Shown here piece by piece: positions 1 through 10,136 of a stretch of DNA of 64,000 bases (positions are counted from its first letter, which is position 1; each line of letters begins with the position of its first letter). Both the position numbers and the translations under genes were made by a program. Location of the stretch: NCBI GenBank assembly GCA_023078685.1, contig JALGAS010000008.1:124001-188000 (forward strand), read 5' to 3'. The notes beneath the pieces are model-generated. The model made no database searches and had not been told where the DNA came from. It saw only the letters and a program-made list of their open reading frames with translations. The stretch comes from Neopestalotiopsis rosae (Eukaryota > Ascomycota > Sordariomycetes > Amphisphaeriales > Sporocadaceae).

Positions 1-446
1 GGAGATTGCTTTATTAATCCAGAAGAATGACATAATGTATTTTTTTTTAACTGTAAATCAATAAATTTTCCCTATCGTCACGTCTAAGTTTAGATTGGGG
101 GATACTTTGTTCCTCGCTCCCGTACCCGTACACATCGATATTGCGAAGCCAGGAACGATGTGAAAGATGCCCTTATCCAGAAAGCAAACATTAGCTCCTG
201 GTCTTACCGGCCAGATCATGGTAGGTGACCTGGCTGCGTGGATATACCTCCAAGGCGTGATACGGTGTCTGTACACCATACACTGCGCACACACATTGTA
301 CATTAGATGCTAATGGCAAACATTGTGATCCCGCAAAGTTTGGCGAGCATGACTGAGCCGAGCATCAGCATTCTTGAAATATGAATTACACTTAAACACC
401 GGTTATGGCAGTTCTCATTACTTTCCCAAGCTTGAATTCGATTGCT
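1..446. other. left-edge intergenic stretch
   Basis: No gene could be supported here. An 81-codon minus-strand ORF (58-303) is open, but it has no recognisable family, no clear signal peptide and no supporting splice structure. It may be the 3' part of something outside the window. Confidence 0.4.
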
Positions 447-1837
447 TCATCTTGTCTCTACAATTGTTTCTGTGACCTCCCAATTGAGCTCGACAATGAT
501 GCCAAACTCCTTCAAGAACTCAGCGCCGCCATCACTCATTGGCCGATCGTACCTCTCAGCTGTCACTATAGCTCGGTTACCCATGTTCATCTGATCCCGT
601 CGGCCTGGTGCCCCGCTCAGCATATTGCTCATATCATGGTATTCGGGATCGCCGTCGCGTGAACCCGAAAGAGCCTCATCAACCTTTGACATGAATGTCA
701 ACGATAATTTACGCCGCAGGCTAGGTGCCCAATGTCCATCCGTGCGCGAACCGTCCCCTTGAGAACGTAAAGTGCTAAGTGTTGTCGAAGAAAGGTGACG
801 GCTAATCAGGAGGCGTATCGTCGCAAGTCCTGCGGTTATCACCCCCGCTGAGAGCTCCGCAGTATTGAAGCAGGATTGTGCGACAAAGCCATTTGGAGGG
901 GCAATGCCCAAAGACCATATTCGCCCAGCTGAAATAATTGGAACACTATCATTCACGATTAGGTATCGGTCGAAATAAAGTTTCTGGGTCCATGAGACGG
1001 CTTACATTCCACCAATTCCAAAAATACCAACAGCCGCCCATTTCTGAGAACGACGCAGCCTCAGGCTCCAAAGAGTTGGTACTGGCAGTAGGAGCACAAT
1101 AAGATCTGTCAAGACGGTGCCCCCGGCGTTGAGGTATGTCGACACCCATACGGGTAGACAAACAATATTTGTGGCGCTGGTGGGATCGATTTGCTCCCAA
1201 TTGGACCATATAGGCAAGCACGTCATGATCGTGACCAAAATTTGCGATATACTCCAACCCGAAATCAGAACTATAGCGACAATGTATAGAATGCGCATAT
1301 AGTAGATAGATCGAAAGATGCGCCAGAATTGAATCAAGAAAGTCAATTTGTAGAAGGCCACTCCTATGGTGTATATGATTTTGATAACGTAGAAAAGCTG
1401 TTTGAAGAGAGTTGTCAGCCACAGTTTGGAGCAAGGGGCAACTTCATTCATACCTTGGCGCTTTCGCCGCTCGGAGGCTCGAAGCCATTCTCTTGCGGAA
1501 GATAGACGGCTGCGTATACGCTCTGTAGTACGTTCACTACGATCGTGGCACACTGGTAAAGTTGAGCTTTTGAGTGAATGAGAAGCAGATGGGCCGCAAC
1601 ACTAACCAATGATCCTATGGCCATAATATCATCGAGGCCCACGTGATTTGCGATGAAATATCGACTATAAAGGCGGGCGAGGACTGAAATTGTCGCCAAT
1701 GCTGACATGAAAGCGCCGAATATGATCACAAATTGTGCCTCTGTGGCGTTGTACGTGAACTCTGGACGCGCCGGGCCTCCAGACAGTCCATCCGAGGGCG
1801 GCGAACCGTTGGGCGACACAGAGCTGCCCGAGTCCAT
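447..1837 (-). CDS. SAT4/rhodopsin-domain integral membrane protein
   Basis: Fungal 'rhodopsin domain' (SAT4 family, Pth11-like) plasma-membrane protein of about 424 aa; the biochemical role of the family is mostly unknown. Three exons are inferred: 1837-1454, 1397-1006 and 945-447, with introns of 56 and 60 nt. Frames join cleanly, reading SAK|LFYVIKIIYT and then GIGG..VPIISAGRIW. The N-terminus carries Ser/Pro/Gly and then TM1 (FVIIFGAFMSALATISVLARLYSRY) followed by the family-typical short 'GLDDIMAIGSLV' segment. Later come a VAFYKLTFLIQFWRIF helix, a Cys-Leu-Pro-Val turn, and a last helix ending in ATIRLL, which matches the 'AxLPTLRPL' end of the family. The tail is hydrophilic. Start chosen at the first ATG before TM1. 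No close neighbour on the same strand. The family is clear; the substrate or signal is not. Confidence 0.8.
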
Positions 1838-2946
1838 GATGTTGATACGGCGGTTACAATTCGAAGAAGAAACCAGACCCTAATTCCGAGGTGTGCAAAA
1901 CATGATGATTAAGGGATCAATAGAGGCTCTGTCTGCGCTGCTCCAGCATAAGTACAATCAAGACCCTGGATAGTGCTAGAAATGCCGAACGGTCGTGGGT
2001 CACATCGTGTCCCGCGCCATCACAAGCGCAGATCGAGGCAGGTCTGCAAGAGACCACGGCCCTGTCAAGCTCAGACAGTGTGCAAGTGTTCTAAACATGG
2101 AGGAGGAATAGACAATGTGACGTGGTGAGGGTCATGATGCAGAAGGCTCGAGACGTGCTGCATCTCAACCTACAGCCATGTCAGAGCGGTCGTGGTCGGA
2201 TTGGTTCTCACCCCTGTTCTGTCCCGAGTCTAGTTCGCGAGTCCAGGGTATAAAGCTACGGTCAAAGCGAGAAACAGGGGATGCACACGTGGGGAACCTC
2301 ATCCTGGCACACCAAAACCGCTTTCCACATTCCTGATGTGTTTCATGAAACAACTAAGACGATGACTGGAGGTTGTCGGCTATTTCAACAAATGGAAACG
2401 TTATCCTTTCTCAGAGGATTCCCGTCCCCAACCGACAGGGTTGCGTAGCAACACGGACCCTTCAAACTTGACTTACTTCCCCATGCGCTATTTCTTGCAT
2501 GGGCCCAACGAGACGAGACGAATGAACGCGGCCCATCAAGCCCATCTGGTCATGGTATCAGACGACAGATGGTAGAGGGCTGGAGGTTCGAGCCACTCGC
2601 GGCTGTGTAATGATGAAAGCTGCCAAAACCGCCAGAACCACAAGAGGAAGTTGAGATGGTGCTATAAACATCCCTGCAAGGGAACTCGCTTAGCGTCGAT
2701 CACTACACAAACTGCAGAGGCTGCAAATGCCATTAACATACTTGCGGGGAGCTAGTCCAAAATTTCCACCAACAATACAAGCAATGACGATCCACAGAAG
2801 TTTATTATCGTTGCAATATTTCGTATATCATCTGTGGTCAGTTAGAATCTCAAGTTCCTCTATTATGCAGTACCAGATTGATCTGAAGACTCGACGAATC
2901 AGAGCTTTTCCTTTGCCTCCTCTATACTCCTTTCCCCCTTTCTTCA
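1838..2946. other. intergenic, promoter side of the SAT4 gene
   Basis: Upstream region of the minus-strand SAT4 gene and downstream region of the GH76 gene. Only short chance ORFs are seen (for example 2165-2353). A GGTTCGAGCC string near 2587 resembles a tRNA B-box, but no T-stem or acceptor stem can be formed. Confidence 0.4.
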
Positions 2947-4077
2947 TCATTGCTGAACCGAGAGAGAGAGTACTGCAGTCAACAACATGAGTGCACTTTC
3001 CTGACTGCCAAGAGAGTTCCTGTCAGAAGGGCCTTGCCATGATAACCCATAGTAGTCGGCATTCGGATGTCCTTGGCCAATGGATCGATCATTGGCAAAC
3101 ATGCCCGCTGCATTGCTGGATATAAAGGAGGTATAAGGTCGGTCCGGAAGCTTTGCATTGAGTTTGGCGAGATATCGTACAAAGATACCTTTGAACGAAT
3201 GCTGGTCCGTGTTGCATTCGCCAGCACACGGCTCAGTAAGTACTCCCTGAGGTGCAAGTTCACTGCTCGCTAGAACTGCATCCGCAATGGAGCGTGCCGT
3301 GTAGAGAAATTCCTCATCTCCGGTTGCTGTGTATAATTGAACTAAGCCACCCAGGATGACGCCCTGATTGTATGTCCAGGTTGGAGTGAGATAGTTGTTG
3401 ATACAGGTCTTGGTCAGGCCGTCATTGATTAGAGAGGCATTGTTCACCAGGCCGCTCTTCTTCATCCAGTCCCAGGCAAGTAGGCTTTTACCGAGGTACA
3501 TCTTGTCGCCAGGAATCAGGTTGTGAAGTGTTGCCGTAAGCTCAATGTACAATTCATTGCTGATGCTGGCTTTATACGAGAGGTCCATGATCTGCCAGAT
3601 TAGACCCCCGCCGCATTCGGTGGTCCAATACTGTGAGATGTAGGCCTCGTCAGCGATGGCCACATCGAGAAGCCACTGCTCGCCGGTGATTGAATGCAGG
3701 GAAAGTAGGGCCAGAGCCCACCAGGCTGTGTCATCCGTGCTTGAAGCTTGAAAGTCGCCACTGCCTTGGGCCCCAAATGGGTCAGGCTTTCGCTGGATAT
3801 CGATGGTGTTGTTGGCAACAGGGACGTAGTCTCGGGTTTCTGTCACGGCCATGAAGTCTATGACAGCCTGGAGGGCAACTGCGCTCTGCCACCACGGTGC
3901 ATTGGATTCGTTATGGCCCCATAGGCCTGTGGACGGGTCATAGGTCGTCATAAGTCCATTCAGCGCCAGGACAGCTTCATGAATGCCGGTAGTAGCAGTA
4001 GCACTGGTTAACTGCACCGCGGCAAGGCCCGTGGCCAGGCTGAGTAAGAATGACGGCAGGATCGCAATCATCTGCAT
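2947..4077 (-). CDS. secreted GH76 endo-alpha-1,6-mannanase-like protein
   Basis: Single-exon gene of 376 aa. A hydrophobic signal peptide (about residues 1-20, ending ATGLAA) sends it to the secretory pathway. The body matches glycoside hydrolase family 76, which acts on alpha-1,6-mannan of the fungal cell wall (Dcw1/Dfg5-type enzymes in yeast). The hallmark Asp-Asp pair lies at residues 115-116 in SSTDDTAWWALALL; in characterised GH76 enzymes this pair supplies nucleophile and acid/base. Further family blocks are the tryptophan-rich GLWGHNESNAPWWQS and the NYLTPTWTYNQGVILGGL segment near residue 235. No GPI-anchor signal is obvious, because the C-terminus ends in a short hydrophobic run (ALMLLTAVLSLSVQQ) with no charged tail; a GPI signal there is possible and would make it cell-wall bound. 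Start is the first ATG before the signal peptide. Confidence 0.9.
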   Translation of the reverse strand: MQMIAILPSFLLSLATGLAAVQLTSATATTGIHEAVLALNGLMTTYDPSTGLWGHNESNAPWWQSAVALQAVIDFMAVTETRDYVPVANNTIDIQRKPDPFGAQGSGDFQASSTDDTAWWALALLSLHSITGEQWLLDVAIADEAYISQYWTTECGGGLIWQIMDLSYKASISNELYIELTATLHNLIPGDKMYLGKSLLAWDWMKKSGLVNNASLINDGLTKTCINNYLTPTWTYNQGVILGGLVQLYTATGDEEFLYTARSIADAVLASSELAPQGVLTEPCAGECNTDQHSFKGIFVRYLAKLNAKLPDRPYTSFISSNAAGMFANDRSIGQGHPNADYYGLSWQGPSDRNSLGSQESALMLLTAVLSLSVQQ

Positions 4078-5312
4078 CTTTCCTTTTGTTCTGTTTGATG
4101 CGGGAAGGAGGTCAATATTTGTCCCTTGTCGGATTTTCGGTTCTGGCAGGCCTTCAATGGCAACAGTACCGAGTGCAGATATGTTGAATCTTCGACTTGC
4201 TGGAATGAATTTGGGAAACCACGACCAGACACTAATATTTATAATTTATATCTACACATTATTTATACGTGAAGGAGATATTCTTCTCTTCATGCTCCTG
4301 CCTCGTTATTGAACCTTTTTGCGGCCTCCAGAAGGGTTCTTGCAACCTTGTGGAATAAGTTAGGCTCACCGAAAGACCTGCAGTGACCAAACTTCCCGAG
4401 GCGCCCCTGGTCGGCGCAAAGCTGCATACGGACTGCTTCCTCAAGCCAAATAGTGCCTACGCACTGAAGATGTTGCCAGTCTCGGTCCGAGTGGAAGAAT
4501 GTAGTGACGAACAGAGGGCAGGTGGTTGCTGTCAAAGAGCAAGATCCAGGGACTTCATAGTGGACACCCAGCATTGGAGGGAGGGGGTTGCACTTCGTGG
4601 AGCTGTAAAAAGGACGCCTTGCCACAGCAAGTTGTGTGCATCGCCTTACCTGAGTATGTATCCAATTTGAAGAGTGGAAAAGGCGCTGATAGATGAGAAC
4701 ATACTCTGAAAAACTTGAAGTCATGGTGATCGACCAGCCATGTGCTACGTCTTTCATAAGGGTATGTATGTGTATGTGTTGTGCACTATTAGTAGATACG
4801 GAACTCTTAACAATGTATTTTGTACCTGAATCGGATGAAGGCAGGCACTGAATTAGGTTGTGCTAATAAGACTGCCCCGCAGGCACAAATGACTTTGAAC
4901 GTTAGGTACGAGGTACTCCTAGCCAAAGTGCAAGTGCTTCATTGACAAGCGGAGATAGCTACCTACCTACGTAACTATGTATATATCGTACAAGAAGATG
5001 ACATGCCCAACGAACATATATTCATTTTAACGTGTAGTGGGAACTACCATACAGAGGTTTTGTCCGTAGCATCGTGACCCATTCTTTTTTCCAACGGCAT
5101 CTGCTGAACAGTCCAGCAGCAAGTGCTTGCAAGAACTCCTAGGCACCCTGGTAAAAGCTCCAACCACTCAAATAAGCTACCGAAGCAACGTGGTTAGCCT
5201 GGCGCCGATAATTCGGAATAAAACATTGAAGCTTGGGGATATTCAGATCTGAATATGTTCAGGAAAGCTATGACCTAGCAGCAACGAAGCAGATTTTGTT
5301 AAACTGTCGTCG
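4078..5312. other. intergenic between GH76 and phosphatase genes
   Basis: Divergent promoter region. A 155-codon minus-strand ORF (4290-4757) starts with ATG but has no recognisable domain; I leave it uncalled. CTACCTACCTAC repeats at 4959-4970 are an intergenic motif that recurs in this window. Confidence 0.4.
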
Positions 5313-5320
5313 CACGTGGG
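5313..5320 (+). promoter_or_regulatory. Pho4/NUC-1-like E-box (CACGTGGG)
   Basis: The string GCACGTGGG (5312-5320) equals the high-affinity Pho4 consensus of budding yeast phosphate-responsive promoters; the filamentous orthologue NUC-1 binds the same E-box. It lies about 120 bp before the start codon of the phosphatase-like gene at 5439. A phosphate-starvation role is inference from sequence and position. Confidence 0.45.
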
Positions 5321-5438
5321 TGCTACCTCTATTATCACACAGATGTGCTCTGGACGGCTCGCTGCATGGGCATATAAGCTGACCATTATGGCCAGCGCTG
5401 TCATGGTATTTGTCCTCACTATTGACATTTGGTCCAAC

Positions 5439-7100
5439 ATGTTGGCTTCTTCGTCTTCGATCGGCATATTTGCCGCAATATTGCCAGTCGCAGCTCAGGC
5501 CGTGGTGGATCTGGAATGGCACGCCCCAGCGGAATCAGATATCAATAATATCACCCGCGTCTTCAGCACACAAGGGGTATATGGATTCATCTTCAACAGC
5601 TCGGACACCGGGGACAAACCCTATGGCACTTACAACTGGTGCAACATGCCACATGCGCGCAAAACGGAATATCCGATCCCTAGCAACAGCGATCTCACTT
5701 TAAAATATGTTGAAGTGGTGAGCTGCTTGTCATTCCAGCACAAGCCGACAAAGATTGATACATGAGTGTTAGATTCAAAGGCATCACAAGCGCACACCTT
5801 ATGCAAGCAATGCGTTCCCTGTAGAGCCATACCAATGGAATTGCGACGACCAAGGCTTGTTCTACTATGGCCAGCATCTTCCGACGGATAGTGGTCGAGG
5901 CAGCTCGGCCTACACGTACTGGGATGTGTTCAACTCCTCCATAAACCCATTCGTACCGTCTGGGTGGATTGGGTCATGCCAATTTCCTCAGATAACCTCT
6001 GGTGGTCTCGATGATTCTTGGGTCCACGGGGCCGACCTGTACGGAGTGTACCATGATCTTCTCGCTTTCTTGCCCGACAGAACCTCGGATTGGCAGAATA
6101 AGGTCAAATTTCGCGTGACGAACAATCAAATTACTTCCCAGGTCGCTGGTATGCTGATAGCAGGCATGTGGGGATCTGCATCGCAGAACATACCTCTTCT
6201 CGTGCAAGCTAGCACTATTGACTCTCTCGAACCTACGTACACGTGCACAACGGGCAGCGATTTGTTTAACAGCATAAAGTCCTCAGACAATCCAGTCTGG
6301 ACTGACCACCTTGCACGGGCTGCCGATTTGTATGAGGCCCTTGATGCCGTGTCTGGGGTGTCTCCATCGGATTCGGGCTTTCATTCGTGGTTTGACCATT
6401 ATTATGACAATCTGTCAGCGAGGCAGTGCCACAAAAAGCCACTACCATGTAACGAAACAACTGGGGAATGCATCACACAGGAGCAGGTCAGTGATGAGTG
6501 CCATGACACCTCCAAATCAGCTACACTAGAACGATTCATGGGTATAGCATTTGGCTTTCAGATAGTGGCGGAAGGTGCTGACTTGTGTCGTTCGTCTAGG
6601 CCGATTCTGTATACAGGCTGGGCCTCTGGGAATACAGTCAGATCTATCGCGATGCCGAAGACTCTCTGGCCGCCAGTGTCAGCACGTACGGGGTCTGGAT
6701 AGCAGAATTAGCGGTCCATCTGCGAGCTGCCATCAGCGGCAACAGCACGATCGCTTATTGGCACAACGTCGCCCATGACGGCAGCATGAGTCGACTGCTG
6801 AGCATCCTACAGATTGATCAAATGGTCTGGCCGGGAATGGGCAGTGAACTCATCTTTGAATTGTGGGAAACGAAAGCCAATTCCACCGGCTTGCATAGGA
6901 AAGATGCCCACAAAAGAACTAGTAGCAGCGAGACGGGGCATTACATACGTGTCTTGTTTGGCGGACAAGTCATGCGGTCAAGCAATCCAAGCCTTGGACT
7001 TTTGGACATGGTGCCGGTGGACACTTTGCTGTCCTATTTTGATGGTTTGGTCGGTGAGAATGCCAATCTGATCAAGGGCAAGTGCGAAAGTACCGACTAA
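5439..7100 (+). CDS. secreted histidine phosphatase-like (acid phosphatase clade 2)
   Basis: Predicted extracellular enzyme of the histidine phosphatase superfamily, branch 2 (phosphoglycerate mutase-like fold; acid phosphatases and relatives), about 497 aa. Exons 5439-5717, 5773-6486 and 6600-7100. The first intron restores EV|IQRHHKRTPYASN, and the second (113 nt, with a GCTGAC branch site) joins TQEQ|ADSVYRLGLWEYS. The N-terminal catalytic block is R96-H97-H98-K99-R100-T-P, where the usual family motif is RHGxRxP. The C-terminal proton-donor block is H390-D391 in NVAHDGS. The start at 5439 gives a signal peptide ending about ALPVAAQA-like (AILPVAAQA); an in-frame upstream ATG at 5391 would add 16 residues. 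A Pho4-like site lies just upstream. The His in place of Gly in the N-motif suggests a substrate preference unlike phytase. Second intron limits are the least certain part. Confidence 0.82.
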
Positions 7101-7359
7101 TTGCCTGGCATCTGAAACAATGCAACGAAGTTTTAAGTCATAATACATGGCTTAGATTCAAGTCAGTCAGTACTCAAGTATCCAACTATTGGAACCAAGC
7201 CAACAATGAGTTTCAGACAGCTTCACCATTGCGAAATGTATTCGAATTGGCTAGATGTGTTTATTCTCTGTTTCTATTTACGAGAGTCATTTTCATTATC
7301 ATGAGAGCGAGCTTGCGTTTGCAAACTCCGTCAAACTATGTTTTCCCCCTAAACATAGA

Positions 7360-8412
7360 TTACAAACTCGACTGCTCGCCCGCAATCTTGTAGACCAACT
7401 TCTCAGCGCTGACCTTGCCTGCTTGGTGTAGGTCAAAGCCTTCTTGAATAGCTTCGAGGCCGCCAAGCTCCTTGACACGATTCGGCTTGATGACACCTTT
7501 CTCCAGCCACTGCGGAAGCTGACTAAGATATTTCTCCCAGAAAGCCTTATCCTCAGGTGTAGGCTGGCCGCAGTTGTCGAATGCTCCGTACTTGAGGGTG
7601 CGCTCAAAGACTGTGTACACGATGGTGCTTTCAATCTTGACCTTGCTGTACTCGTCACCGTACTCCGAGCTCTTGCGAGGCAAAATCACAACGACATGAC
7701 CACCCTTGGTCGGCGAGATGGCCTTGATCACTTGTCCGGTGGTTTCTTTTTCGGAAATGGTATCAAATGCATGTTGCAGGTTATCATGGCTCAGCTTCCG
7801 AGCCTGATCTACCCAGTCGGCATCATTATAGTCCACAACTGCATCAGCACCCAGGGCCTTGAGCAGGTCGTGATTTCTCTTGGATCCCGTGGCGATAATG
7901 AAGAGGCCAGCCTGCTTTGCAAGCTGGACGGCGTATTTGCCTACAGATGAAGTACCACCGTTGATAAGCACAGGGAAGGCTGACTTGGCGGGCTTGCTGG
8001 GCTCGGGGAGTTGAAGGCGTTGAAAGAGAGCCTGTGCGGCGGTTGCAAAAGCTAATGGGATGACCGAAGCATCTTGGTAGCTCACCGCGTCCGGGATGGG
8101 GTAGACAAGCGAGGCTTCAACGACGACATATTCGGCGAAGGCGCCGCGGTTGGTGGTACCCTGAACGAAACCGGAGACGCGCTGGCCTTGTCGCCACGAG
8201 GAGCCGTTGGCATTGTGTACAGTTCCCGCGAAGTCGCAGCCGACAACACGGCCGGGAGGGGCAGCAGCAGCGGCCTTCCAGTCTGTAGGGTTTTGGGCAG
8301 CGTAATGAACTTTGACAATAATCTCGCCATCCTGGGGAGTAGGAACGGGCACATCATTCTTGACAGCGACCTTGTGGTCCTCAATGGTGACAAGAGCTCT
8401 CATGGTAGACAT
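7360..8412 (-). CDS. zinc-type alcohol dehydrogenase-like / trans-enoyl reductase (toxD-like, MDR family)
   Basis: Single-exon NADPH-dependent medium-chain dehydrogenase/reductase of 350 aa. The GroES-like N-terminal fold (about residues 25-120) includes DGEIIVKVHYAAQNPTDWK and VVGCDFAGTV. The Rossmann part carries the nucleotide-binding stretch NGGTSSVGKYAVQLAKQAG from residue 151. There are no zinc-ligand cysteines at the usual positions, as expected for the toxD / trans-acting enoyl reductase subgroup. Such proteins reduce enoyl groups either as partners of polyketide synthases or as free quinone/enoyl reductases. No PKS or other biosynthetic gene is visible nearby, so a secondary-metabolite role is not supported here. 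The start at 8412 precedes a second Met three codons later. Confidence 0.88.
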   Translation of the reverse strand: MSTMRALVTIEDHKVAVKNDVPVPTPQDGEIIVKVHYAAQNPTDWKAAAAAPPGRVVGCDFAGTVHNANGSSWRQGQRVSGFVQGTTNRGAFAEYVVVEASLVYPIPDAVSYQDASVIPLAFATAAQALFQRLQLPEPSKPAKSAFPVLINGGTSSVGKYAVQLAKQAGLFIIATGSKRNHDLLKALGADAVVDYNDADWVDQARKLSHDNLQHAFDTISEKETTGQVIKAISPTKGGHVVVILPRKSSEYGDEYSKVKIESTIVYTVFERTLKYGAFDNCGQPTPEDKAFWEKYLSQLPQWLEKGVIKPNRVKELGGLEAIQEGFDLHQAGKVSAEKLVYKIAGEQSSL

Positions 8413-10136
8413 TGTGATTGGGAATGCTTGGGAGGCTCGAAGTAATGTACGCCAAGTGCGAAAATACGGGTGAAGGTTGAGGTTGAGCAGCGGCTGAAAT
8501 GTTTAATGATGGGCGTGCTCAAGGGACAACAATTGGCGAGGATAGCTTTCACCTAGACGTGGGGTTGAACAGAAGCCGTTGTGCAAGAAGTGGATCGTTC
8601 AATCCAGCAATTGGCCTCATTATTGGGATCGTGCCCTCTTTTATGATGTCTGGCGATGCATGTGCTTGGTAACGGCATGACGTTACTAATACGCTCAAGT
8701 GCTCTCGGATTGGTAGAACGCATATAGGGTCATGGCTTCTAGTGGGAGCCCAATTGTAGGTTGCTTACCAAACAGTAGTATAGTTTCCCCGATGCATATC
8801 AGCATCGATATATCCATATCATTGCGATAGTATTACCCTACAACCCTTGGATGCAGCTACCCCACGAACCGTAAGCAAACTTTGGCGTAATGTTTCGATG
8901 ATTCGAGAAGATCTACGAACATTTGCTACAGGGTGATCCGACGTGATTGATGCAAAGAGATACGGGGAAAGGCTTTAGCGGAGATGGTGTACTATATCAC
9001 TGGTGAGCAAAATGAAGCAGAATTCACTTCATACTGGTTATTCGATCAAGGTTGGCACGGTATTCATGCATTCCATTGCAAGGGGGAGATCAATATATAC
9101 GATTTGCTTGAACAGTGTCACCTACCTACAAACTGACCAATTCGATGCTGTAGGTGATCGCAATTGGTTCTAGAATGGCATTCAGGTAGGCGAGGCCTGG
9201 TGGGCAGGTACAATATGGGTGAGGGGTACCTACCTACCTACCTAGGCATGCATGTACTATTGAGAAATGTCGGCTATGTATCAAAGCTAGCCGTTGACCT
9301 CCGCTGGTTTGGCTGGCCCTTGACCAGGCATCATACCTCGGTAGACCTTCAAATAAGTCTCTCAAGGGATAGATTCATGGGCGAATATAATTTCCTGCCT
9401 CTAGTTTTCATGTTGTAATAGCCCAGTTGCTTATCAAGTGTACAAAGAATCATTGAGGCGAACGAACCAGCGTACTCGAAAGTATCAGGGTGTTCCTGGG
9501 CCTGTCTGCACCATATATTTTACAAGGAAGCCTTCCAAGGTCGGTCGGATATATTGAACCACGTCCATGCAGACATGGGCAGTTAGTGTTGGATTGAGCG
9601 CTGGACTTTGGGTAACGTTAAATCACTAAAGCAGCGATCGACGTGGTGCGCGAGGACCAAGGAATCAAAGCGAAGAACGCTTCTGCATCTGCCAGCTTGA
9701 CTAAAAATATGTCTATCAGAATGATTAGGAACGCGGAGCTTGTAATGGAGCTGCCGGCAAGTTAGGAAAGTTTTCTGCCTGTACCTGGTGCATTGCCTTG
9801 AATAATTTTACCAGATGACCACTGTAAAGAGGCATGCCAGGCTCCAGCTACCAGACCGTTTGCCCATACATAGGTCTGTAGGTACGTACTACAGTAGAAT
9901 TGTTGGAGACCACCAGCCTACCAGCCTTAACGACCTTGTAGCGGCCAGCTCCACCTTGAATGCAGGGGTTCCTATTTGAAGTGTACTATGTAGGCACTCC
10001 CTGCTGCAACCTCAACTCCGTTGTTCCGCGTGGCAGCTCCTCGGTTCTGCATCTTTCTTCAAGTCTCGCAGAAAACGGACTGGCCACAAAAACAGGTCTC
10101 GATACTGTGGTTCGGTGACATATAATTATACTCGAC
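8413..10136. other. 1.7-kb intergenic region
   Basis: Divergent promoter region between the enoyl reductase (-) and BET4 (+). It contains a run of CTAC/TACC repeats at 9225-9246 (GGTACCTACCTACCTACC...) next to GCATGCATG. No coding signal beyond chance ORFs. Confidence 0.4.

Noticed and set aside
2570..2625. tRNA-like GGTTCGAGCC B-box
   Set aside because: No T-stem, anticodon stem or acceptor stem can be drawn around it.
4290..4757. 155-codon minus-strand ORF between GH76 and phosphatase
   Set aside because: ATG start but no recognisable domain, signal or intron continuity; not enough to call a gene.
7360..8412. Part of a polyketide biosynthetic cluster (enoyl reductase, SDR, monooxygenase and transporter in one window)
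   Set aside because: The genes are 15-35 kb apart, separated by housekeeping genes, and no PKS, NRPS or terpene synthase is present.
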